A stretch of DNA of 64,000 nt from Streptomyces sp. TP-A0356 (GTDB taxonomy: Bacteria; Actinomycetota; Actinomycetes; Streptomycetales; Streptomycetaceae). The notes under the pieces are model-generated. The model did not search any database. It saw nothing but the letters and a program-made list of their open reading frames with translations, and had not been told where the DNA came from. Location: the NCBI RefSeq assembly GCF_001417775.1, contig NZ_BBZJ01000029.1, forward strand, positions 62,001-126,000, in the 5' to 3' direction. How positions within the stretch are numbered: position 1 is the stretch's first letter; every line of letters begins with the position of its first letter. Shown here one piece after another: positions 57,568 through 64,000 of this stretch. Made by a program: the position numbers and the translations under genes.

Positions 57568-58260
57568 TCACCGCCCCCGCTCCACCCCCCGAACCCACCG
57601 ATACACCAACTCAGGCCGCCCCACCTGCCCGTACAACGGACTCCGTCCGGCCCGCCCCGCCTCCACCAGGTGCTCCAGATACCGGCGGGCCGTGATCCGG
57701 GAGATCCCCACCGTCTCGGCGACGCCCGCCGCCGTCAGGCCCTCCTCGGCGTCCCGCAACGCCTCGGTCACCCGTTCCAGCGTCGGCGCGCTCAAGCCCT
57801 TCGGCAGTGCCACCGGGCCCGGTGCCCGTAGCGCGGCGAGTGCCCGGTCCACCTCGTCCTGACCGCTCGCCTCGCCCGCCGCCCCCCGGAACTCCGCGTA
57901 GCGCACCAGGCGGTCCCGCAGCGTCGCGAAGGTGAACGGCTTCAGCACGTACTGGACCACTCCCAGCGAGACCCCCTCCCGCACCACCGAGAGGTCCCGC
58001 GCCGACGTCACCGCGATCACGTCCGCGTGGTGACCGGCGGCCCGCAGGGAGCGGGCCAGTTGCAGGCCGTGTACGTCCGGCAGGTGCAGGTCCAGCAGGA
58101 GCAGATCCACCTTCGTGCGCTCCAGGGCCCGCCGGGCCTCCGCCCCGGTATGCACCTTGCCGACCGCCGTGAACCCCGGCACCCGGTCGACGTACATCAC
58201 ATGTGCGTCCGCAGCGACCGGGTCGTCCTCCACGACGAGCACACGGATGGGCTCGCTCAT
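57568..58260 (-). CDS. CitB/DcuR-type response regulator
   Basis: A 230-residue regulator. The receiver (1-125) has IRVLVVEDDPVAADAH, Asp57 in DLLLLDLHLPDVHG and Lys in VLKPFTF. The C-terminal HTH (about 165-220) reads LTAAGVAETVGISRITARRY LEHLVEAGRAG, typical of the CitB family. It overlaps the kinase gene (ATGA). With that kinase it probably senses external C4-dicarboxylates or citrate and activates the divergent dctA. Confidence 0.93.
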   Translation of the reverse strand: MSEPIRVLVVEDDPVAADAHVMYVDRVPGFTAVGKVHTGAEARRALERTKVDLLLLDLHLPDVHGLQLARSLRAAGHHADVIAVTSARDLSVVREGVSLGVVQYVLKPFTFATLRDRLVRYAEFRGAAGEASGQDEVDRALAALRAPGPVALPKGLSAPTLERVTEALRDAEEGLTAAGVAETVGISRITARRYLEHLVEAGRAGRSPLYGQVGRPELVYRWVRGVERGR

Positions 58261-59924
58261 ACGTCACCTCCGGACAGGGCGGTCTCGGCCCCCGGCGACG
58301 TCGGCTCCGTCCGAGCGGCCGCCCCCACCGTAGGCAACGGCACCCGCGCCTCGAACTCCGCCCCACCCCCGGGCGCCGCCGACACCGTCAACGTGCCCTC
58401 GTGGCGGCGTACCGTCTGGCGGACCAGGGCGAGGCCAAGACCGCGGCCACCGGAGGCGGTCGCCGGTTTCGTCGACCAGCCGCGTTCGAACACCGCATCC
58501 GCGTGCGCGGGGTCGACCCCCTCTCCCGTGTCCGAGACCCTGAGGACCAGTTCCGTCCCCTCCGTGTAGGCCGTCACCGTCACCTGCGCGCCCACCGAAC
58601 CCTGCGCCGCGTCCACCGCGTTGTCGATCAGGTTGCCCAGGATCGTCACCAGGTCCCGGGCGGGAAGCGACGGCGGCAGCAGGCCGTCGTCGAGGCGGCT
58701 GTCCTCCGACACCACCAGTTCCACGCCTCGCTCGTTGGCCCCCGCCGCCTTGCCGAGCAGCAGGGCCGCCAGCACCGGTTCGTTGACGGCGGCGATCACC
58801 TGGTCGGTCAGGGCCTGGGCCAGTTCCAGTTCGGCCGTGGCGAAGTCGATCGCCTCTTCCGCGCGGCCCAGTTCGATCAGCGAGACGACCGTGTGCAGCC
58901 GGTTCGCCGCCTCGTGCGCCTGCGAGCGCAGGGCCTGGGTGAAGCCGCGCTCCGAGTTCAGCTCGCCCATCAGGGACTGGAGTTCCGTCACGTCGCGCAG
59001 TGTGACGACCGTCCCTCGGCGTTCTCCGCCCGAGACCGGGGAGGTGTTCACCACCAGTACGCGCGTCGCCGTCAGATGGACCTCGTCGACGCGCGGTGCC
59101 GAGGACAGCAACGCGCCCGTGAGTGGGGCCGGCAGGCCCAGCTCCGCCACCGAGCGGCCCACCACCTCGCCGCTCACCCCGAGCAGCTCCCGGCCGCCGT
59201 CGTTGATCAGCGCCACCCGGAACTGGCCGTCCAGCATCAGCAGGCCCTCGCGCACGGCGTGCAGCGCGGCCTGGTGGTAGTCGTGCATATGGCTCAGCTC
59301 GGTCGCGTTCATGCCGTGCGTGGAGCGCCGCAGCCGGGCGTTGATCACATAGGTGCCGATGCCGCCCAGCGCCAGGGCGCCGCCCGCGACGCCGACCAGG
59401 GTCACCACCTGCTCCTGCACCCGGGCCGAGACCGTCTGGACCTTGATTCCCGCGCTCACCAGCCCGACGATCCGGCCGCCGTCCCGGATCGGCGTCACCG
59501 CCCGGACGGAGGGGCCCAGCGTCCCGGTGTAGGTCTCGGTGAAGGACTCGCCCTTCAGCGCCCGGGCGGTGTGGCCGAGGAAGCGCTCGCCGATCAGCGC
59601 GGGGTTGGGGTGGGTCCAGCGGATGCCCTTCGGGTTCATGATCGTGACGAAGTCCACGCCCGTGTGCTGCTGCACCTGGGTCGCGTACGGCTGGAGCGTT
59701 CGCGTCGGGTCGGACGTGCGGATCGCCTGCCGTACGGAGGAGGCGTCGGCGACGGAGCGCGCCACCGCCATCACCTGGCGGCCGGCCGCGTCCCGGGCCT
59801 GGCCGCGGTCGCTGACGTAGGAGAAGACGGCGTACCCGGCGACGAGTACCGCGATCAGCACGGCCTGCATCGCGAAGAGCTGGCCGGCCAGGCTGCGGGG
59901 TCTCGGGAGTCTGGGCACGCGCAT
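58257..59924 (-). CDS. CitA/DcuS-type sensor histidine kinase
   Basis: A 555-residue membrane kinase. TM1 is about 14-36. The extracytoplasmic PAS (Cache) sensor (about 38-172) includes HTGVDFVTIMNPKGIRWTHP and ALKGESFTETYTGTLGPSVR, the dicarboxylate/citrate-binding signature. TM2 is about 174-198. A cytoplasmic PAS domain (about 212-315) precedes the H-box ALRSQAHEAANRLHTVVSLI and a HATPase with LIDNAVDAAQ, DTGEGVDP and GRGLGLALVRQ. It pairs with the downstream regulator. The divergent dctA is the obvious target. Confidence 0.94.
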   Translation of the reverse strand: MRVPRLPRPRSLAGQLFAMQAVLIAVLVAGYAVFSYVSDRGQARDAAGRQVMAVARSVADASSVRQAIRTSDPTRTLQPYATQVQQHTGVDFVTIMNPKGIRWTHPNPALIGERFLGHTARALKGESFTETYTGTLGPSVRAVTPIRDGGRIVGLVSAGIKVQTVSARVQEQVVTLVGVAGGALALGGIGTYVINARLRRSTHGMNATELSHMHDYHQAALHAVREGLLMLDGQFRVALINDGGRELLGVSGEVVGRSVAELGLPAPLTGALLSSAPRVDEVHLTATRVLVVNTSPVSGGERRGTVVTLRDVTELQSLMGELNSERGFTQALRSQAHEAANRLHTVVSLIELGRAEEAIDFATAELELAQALTDQVIAAVNEPVLAALLLGKAAGANERGVELVVSEDSRLDDGLLPPSLPARDLVTILGNLIDNAVDAAQGSVGAQVTVTAYTEGTELVLRVSDTGEGVDPAHADAVFERGWSTKPATASGGRGLGLALVRQTVRRHEGTLTVSAAPGGGAEFEARVPLPTVGAAARTEPTSPGAETALSGGDV

Positions 59925-60128
59925 GCGTTCAGTCTGCCTCGCGGTTCCGGCTCTCCGTATAAGCGTGAACTAAATGAACGGAAGGGTGACCGCCCTCACA
60001 TGGCGGGAGATAGTCACCGCAACACCCGGGAGCGCGCCGCCTCCCGGTAACCGGGAGCACGCCTCCCGTTTTCCCCGGACGTGAGCCGCACGCCGGAAGA
60101 TCCGACGACGTCGTCGAGGAGGGCAGCC

Positions 60129-61520
60129 GTGGCCAGCACACCCCCAACGGCTTCTGCCGCGCCCGCAGTCAAGCGGGACCGCACCCACTATCTCTACATC
60201 GCGGTGATTGTCGCGGTGATCGCCGGAATCGCCGTGGGCTTGATCGCACCCGATGTCGCGGTGCAGCTCAAGCCCCTCGGCACGGGCTTCGTAAACCTGA
60301 TCAAGATGATGATCTCGCCGATCATCTTCTGCACGATCGTGCTCGGTATCGGCTCGGTGCGGAAGGCCGCGAAGGTCGGTGCCGTCGGTGGTATCGCGCT
60401 CGGCTACTTCCTGGCGATGTCCCTGGTCGCGCTCGCCATCGGCCTGGTGGTCGGCAACATCCTGCACCCGGGTGAGGGCCTGCACCTGACGAACGCGATC
60501 AAGCACGCGGGCCACGCCCAGGTGTCGTCCGACGCGCTGCCCCCGGTCGAGTTCGTGCTCTCGATCATCCCGACGACGTTCGTCTCCGCCTTCACCGGCG
60601 GCCAGGTCCTGCAGACCCTGCTCATCGCGCTCCTCGCCGGCTTCGCGCTGCAGTCGATGGGCTCGGTGGGCGCGCCGGTCCTGCGCGGCGTCGAGCACGT
60701 CCAGCGGCTGGTCTTCCGCATCCTGTCCATGGTGATGTGGGCGGCGCCGATCGGTGCCTTCGGTGCGATCGCCGCGCTCACGGGCTCGGCCGGCCTGGAC
60801 GCGCTCAAGAGCCTCGCCGTGCTGATGCTCGGCTTCTACATCACCTGCGTCCTCTTCGTCTTCGTCGTGCTCGGCGCGATGCTGCGTGTGGTCGCGGGCC
60901 TGAACATCTTCACGCTGGTGAAGTACTTGGGGCGTGAGTTCCTGCTGATCCTGTCCACCTCCTCCTCCGAGTCCGCCCTGCCGCGGCTCATCGCGAAGAT
61001 GGAGCACCTGGGCGTCAGCAAGCCGGTGGTCGGCATCACCGTCCCGACCGGCTACTCGTTCAACCTCGACGGCACCATGATCTACATGACCATGGCGTCG
61101 CTCTACATCGCCGACGCGCTGGGCACGCCGATGTCCGTCGGCGAGCAGATCCCGCTGCTGCTGTTCCTCCTGGTCGCCTCGAAGGGCGCGGCGGGCGTCA
61201 GTGGCGCCGGCCTCGCCACGCTGGCCGGCGGTCTGCAGTCCCACAAGCCCGCGCTGGTCGACGGCATCGGTCTGGTCGTCGGCATCGACCGCTTCATGAG
61301 CGAGGCCCGTGCCCTGACCAACTTCGCGGGCAACGCCGTGGCCACCGTCCTGGTCGGCACCTGGACGAAGGAGATCGACAAGGAGCGCGTCCGGCAGGTG
61401 CTCGCCGGACAGCTTCCGTTCGACGAGGAGACGCTGCTGGACGAGGACGGCTCGGCCGCGCGGGCCGAGGCCGAGGTGCCCGGGCCGGGCGAGGGCGAGA
61501 AGCAGCTCGCCAAGGCCTGA
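60129..61520 (+). CDS. dctA: C4-dicarboxylate:cation symporter DctA
   Basis: A 463-residue transporter of the DAACS/glutamate-transporter fold that imports succinate, fumarate and malate with protons or Na+. GTG 60129 follows GAGGAGGGC; the longer frame adds 16 unlikely residues. Substrate and ion-site motifs STSSSESALPRLI (serine-rich hairpin), PTGYSFNLDGTMIYMTMASL, SKGAAGVSGAG and FMSEARALTNFAGNAVATV are intact. About eight TMs and two re-entrant loops are expected. It is divergent from the CitAB-like pair, which likely controls it. Confidence 0.96.
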   Translation: MASTPPTASAAPAVKRDRTHYLYIAVIVAVIAGIAVGLIAPDVAVQLKPLGTGFVNLIKMMISPIIFCTIVLGIGSVRKAAKVGAVGGIALGYFLAMSLVALAIGLVVGNILHPGEGLHLTNAIKHAGHAQVSSDALPPVEFVLSIIPTTFVSAFTGGQVLQTLLIALLAGFALQSMGSVGAPVLRGVEHVQRLVFRILSMVMWAAPIGAFGAIAALTGSAGLDALKSLAVLMLGFYITCVLFVFVVLGAMLRVVAGLNIFTLVKYLGREFLLILSTSSSESALPRLIAKMEHLGVSKPVVGITVPTGYSFNLDGTMIYMTMASLYIADALGTPMSVGEQIPLLLFLLVASKGAAGVSGAGLATLAGGLQSHKPALVDGIGLVVGIDRFMSEARALTNFAGNAVATVLVGTWTKEIDKERVRQVLAGQLPFDEETLLDEDGSAARAEAEVPGPGEGEKQLAKA

Positions 61521-61545
61521 GCCCCGCACCAGAACTCCACAGACC

Positions 61546-61586
61546 CCGAGCGGTCAGGGCATCCCCCCGTGGGCCTGACCGCTCGG
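61546..61586. terminator. Bidirectional terminator between dctA and TetR
   Basis: CCGAGCGGTCAGG (61546-61558) and CCTGACCGCTCGG (61574-61586) form a perfect 13-base stem between two convergent genes. Confidence 0.88.
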
Positions 61587-61615
61587 TCCTGGTGTTTCCC
61601 GAGCGGTCCGCCCGC

Positions 61616-62233
61616 TCAGTCGGTCAGCTTCGCCACCAGTTCGGTGGCCCGTGAGGCGGGTACGCCCGCCGTGGTCAGCAGTGTGACCGCGGCCGAGCGG
61701 CCCGCCTCCCGCGCTGCCAGCAGGCCGTCGTTCACGGCCTCCATCAGCGCGAACAGCTCCTGCTCGTGCACATATGCCAGTGCCCGCGGCGGCAGCGGCG
61801 ACTCGAACACGCCCTGTTCCAGGCCGCGCGTAAGGATCCCGGCACAGGCCTCGCGGACCGGCGCGAGACGCTCGCGGATGCCCTGCATGGTGACGCTGCG
61901 CTGGGCCAGCGCGACCAGGATCCGGTAGCGGTCGGCGACCTCCCACACCGCCAGCGTCGAGCGGGCCACGGCTTCCGCCGGGTCGGCCACACCCTCGCGG
62001 CCCGCCGCGTGCGCCGTCGACACCGCTTCCACCGCGCCGTCGACGAGCGTGCTGATCAGCGCCTCACGGCTCGGGAAGTGCCCGTACACCGTGCGCCGTA
62101 CGACTCCCGCGGCCCGTGCGATCTGGTCCATGGATGCGTCGGGGTCGCGCAGCAGCTCGGCGAGCGCGACCTCCAGGATGCGGCGACGGTTGGCGTCGGC
62201 CCGGCTGGCGTTACCCGTGGTCATGGCTGCCAT
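61616..62233 (-). CDS. TetR-family repressor of the adjacent MFS pump
   Basis: A 205-residue TetR protein. The HTH includes ASMDQIARAAGVVRRTVYGH FPSREALI. The rest is a helical ligand domain (AVWEVADRYRILVALAQRSV, LAYVHEQELFALMEAVNDGL). ATG 62233 is chosen, with MAAM at the start; ATG 62224 is an alternative. It is divergent from an MFS drug-efflux gene with three adjacent 18-base operators between them, the classic repressor-pump arrangement. Confidence 0.94.
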   Translation of the reverse strand: MAAMTTGNASRADANRRRILEVALAELLRDPDASMDQIARAAGVVRRTVYGHFPSREALISTLVDGAVEAVSTAHAAGREGVADPAEAVARSTLAVWEVADRYRILVALAQRSVTMQGIRERLAPVREACAGILTRGLEQGVFESPLPPRALAYVHEQELFALMEAVNDGLLAAREAGRSAAVTLLTTAGVPASRATELVAKLTD

Positions 62234-62288
62234 TCTGCACGGCCCCCGGTGCTTCCGTATGTGTCCACAGGGCCTCCACCTCCTTCAT

Positions 62289-62351
62289 TTGCACAGCGCT
62301 GTGCAACGTCGTACATTGCACATGGTTGTGTAAGTGCACACCGCTGTGCAA
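62289..62351. promoter_or_regulatory. Three 18-base TetR operators
   Basis: Site 1 (62289-62306) is a perfect palindrome, TTGCACAGC/GCTGTGCAA. Site 2 (62316-62333), TTGCACATG/GTTGTGTAA, is imperfect. Site 3 (62334-62351), GTGCACACC/GCTGTGCAA, abuts site 2 directly. Consensus is TTGCACA-N4-TGTGCAA. They fill the TetR-MFS gap and should silence both promoters. Confidence 0.85.
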
Positions 62352-62386
62352 GTCATGGACAACGCAGAAGAGGAAGGCCCGCACCC

Positions 62387-64000
62387 ATGCGTCTCGTCAT
62401 GAACGAACCGGTCGAGAGGATGGACCGGCCCTACGCCCGGCGCTGGTGGGCGCTGCTCGTGCTGTGTCTGAGCCTGCTGATCATCGTGATGGCGAACACC
62501 GCCCTCACCGTCGCCGCGCCCGACATGACCCGCGACCTCGGCCTGTCCAGCGCCGACCTGCAGTGGGTCATCGACGGCTACACCGTCCCCTACGCGGCGC
62601 TGATGCTGCTGCTCGGCGCGATCGGCGACAAGTACAGCCGGCGCGGCGCACTCGTCCTCGGGCTCGTCGTCTTCGGCGGCGGCGCCGTCCTCGGCTACCT
62701 AGCCGACAGCGCCGCGACGGTCATCGCGGCCCGCGCGATCATGGGTGTCGGCGCCGCGCTGATCATGCCTGCCACGCTCTCGCTGCTCGCCGCCACCTTC
62801 CCGCGCGCCGAGCGCGCCAAGGCGATCACCCTGTGGACCGCCACCGCGGGCCTCGCCATCGCGGCGGGCCCCCTGGTCGCCGGGGCGCTGCTGGCGCACC
62901 ACGGCTGGTCGTCCACGTTCCTGATCAACGTGCCGATCGCCGCTGTGGCGATCGTCGGCGCCTTCGTCCTCGTACCGCCGTCCCGGGCCGCCCACCACGA
63001 ACGGATCGACTACGTCGGCGGACTGCTGTCGGTCGTCTGGATCGGCTCCCTCGTCTACATGATCATCGAGGGGCCGCACTTCGGCTGGGGCGTCAAGGCG
63101 GTCACCGCGGCCGTGGTCGCGGGCCTCGGACTCGTCCTGTTCGTCGCCTGGGAGCTGCGCCACCCGCGTCCGGTCCTCGATGTGCGCCGTTTCGCGCACC
63201 GTCGCTTCGCGGGCTCCAACCTCGCCGTCGCGCTGTTCTTCCTCGCGGTCTTCGGCGCCTTCTACTACCTCACCCAGCACCTCCAGTTCGTCCTGGGATA
63301 CGACGCCCTGGAGACCGGGGTGCGCATGCTGCCCCTGGCCGGAGCGGTGTTCGTGGGCTCGGCGCTGACCGGGTACCTCACCCCGCGGATCGGCATGAAG
63401 ATCACGGTGACCGCGGGCATGGTCGGCGGCACCGCCTCGCTCGCGCTGCTCACCCGGGTCGGCTCGGGATCCTCCTACGGCGACTTCGTGCTGCCCCTGG
63501 TGGTCCTGGGCCTGGCGATCGGCCTCGCGCTCTCACCCTGCACGGACGCGATCATGGGCGCGTTCCCGGAGTCGGAGCTGGGCGTCGGCGGCGCGGTCAA
63601 CGACACCTCCCTGGAGCTCGGCGGCTCCCTCGGCATCGCCCTCCTGGGTTCGTTGCTGGCGAACTCGTACTCCTCGCATCTGACGGACGCCACCGCGGGC
63701 AGCGGGCTGCCGGCGAACGCGCTGACCACCGCCCAGGACTCGGTCGGTGCCGGATACGCGGTGGCGCAGGGCATCGGCGACAGGGCCCGGCAGGTCGCCG
63801 AGCAGGCCGCGCACGCGCAGAACGCCCAGCAGGCCGCTCAGCTCAAGGCGCAGGCGGACCAGCTCGCGCACGGCGCGCGGCAGATGGCCGACGCCGTCGG
63901 CTCCTCCTTCGCCGACGCGGTCGCCCACACCAGCCTGGTCGGGGCGGTGATCCTCGGCGTCGGCACCGTGCTGGTCGGCGTGCTGCTGCCGCGCCGGGGG
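62387..64000 (+). CDS. MFS drug-efflux transporter, DHA2/EmrB-QacA type (3' end cut by window)
   Basis: 538 codons are present and the frame is still open at the window end. ATG 62387 follows GAGGAAGG. The motifs fit a 14-TM multidrug:proton antiporter: NTALTVAAPDMTRDLGLSSA, LQWVIDGYTVPYAALMLLLG, motif A (GDKYSRRGALVLG), motif C region (LAIAAGPLVAGALLAHHGWSSTF with the G-rich kink) and NVPIA. Near the end a hydrophilic Gln/Ala-rich helix (about residues 465-505) precedes the last TM. It exports an unidentified compound under control of the adjacent TetR protein. Confidence 0.95.
   Translation, partial: MRLVMNEPVERMDRPYARRWWALLVLCLSLLIIVMANTALTVAAPDMTRDLGLSSADLQWVIDGYTVPYAALMLLLGAIGDKYSRRGALVLGLVVFGGGAVLGYLADSAATVIAARAIMGVGAALIMPATLSLLAATFPRAERAKAITLWTATAGLAIAAGPLVAGALLAHHGWSSTFLINVPIAAVAIVGAFVLVPPSRAAHHERIDYVGGLLSVVWIGSLVYMIIEGPHFGWGVKAVTAAVVAGLGLVLFVAWELRHPRPVLDVRRFAHRRFAGSNLAVALFFLAVFGAFYYLTQHLQFVLGYDALETGVRMLPLAGAVFVGSALTGYLTPRIGMKITVTAGMVGGTASLALLTRVGSGSSYGDFVLPLVVLGLAIGLALSPCTDAIMGAFPESELGVGGAVNDTSLELGGSLGIALLGSLLANSYSSHLTDATAGSGLPANALTTAQDSVGAGYAVAQGIGDRARQVAEQAAHAQNAQQAAQLKAQADQLAHGARQMADAVGSSFADAVAHTSLVGAVILGVGTVLVGVLLPRRG

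Overview
The window is chromosomal DNA from a Streptomyces-type actinomycete. It has very high G+C, many GTG starts and frequent ATGA or GTGA stop-start overlaps. It carries scy and filP, which encode hyphal-tip cytoskeletal proteins, and it has actinobacterial nucS. Gene order matches the S. coelicolor core region around filP-scy, icmA and pyk-ackA-pta-pfkA as I remember it. I see no rRNA or tRNA gene, insertion sequence, CRISPR array, riboswitch or secondary-metabolite cluster.

Layout. 1-8.2 kb holds two two-component systems, two small exported proteins, a PduO-type cobalamin adenosyltransferase and a DrrAB-like ABC exporter with a divergent TetR gene. 8.3-15.6 kb holds a 3-hydroxybutyryl-CoA dehydrogenase, a STAS protein, a large membrane-anchored ATPase with a Ser/Pro-rich tail, nucS, a flavin-dependent oxidoreductase and small conserved proteins. 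15.6-19.7 kb is a tandem pair of paralogous ABC-2 transporters. 19.7-24.8 kb is filP-scy. 25-27.8 kb holds methylmalonyl-CoA epimerase, a thiolase and meaB. 27.8-28.9 kb is the relic of an MFS transporter. 28.9-38.1 kb holds MarR and TetR regulators, three AIM24 paralogues, two DUF3817 paralogues, a DUF4166 deletion remnant, a large G+C-rich tandem-repeat block and icmA. 38.5-42.9 kb is a predicted secreted polymorphic toxin with its immunity gene. 43-48.9 kb holds a lipoprotein, a TetR gene, a thioredoxin/TPR protein and a DUF6230/DUF6114/secreted-protein operon. 49-53.1 kb is the glycolytic/acetate block. 53.1-57.5 kb holds a nucleosidase-NB-ARC-TPR locus with an XRE regulator and a divergent membrane protein. 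57.5-61.5 kb is a CitAB-like sensor pair beside dctA. 61.6-64 kb is a TetR/MFS-efflux pair, cut by the window edge.

How the genes fit together. Adenosyltransferase, epimerase, MeaB and IcmA form a coenzyme-B12-dependent short-chain acyl-CoA set alongside the thiolase and hydroxybutyryl-CoA dehydrogenase. Scy and FilP organise hyphal tips. The sensor pair next to dctA probably controls C4-dicarboxylate uptake.

The most unusual features are four. (1) A deletion chimera joins the N-terminus of phosphate acetyltransferase to the C-terminus of acetate kinase, followed by a one-base frameshift, so the local Pta-AckA route looks broken. (2) A nucleosidase-NB-ARC-TPR predicted defence or conflict ATPase is split by one extra C in a C run. 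(3) A 1299-residue secreted coiled-coil protein ends in a candidate nuclease toxin domain and overlaps its candidate immunity gene. (4) Several well-formed operator arrays sit next to TetR genes and icmA. Both clean frameshifts are single extra C bases in short C runs, so raw-read confirmation matters.
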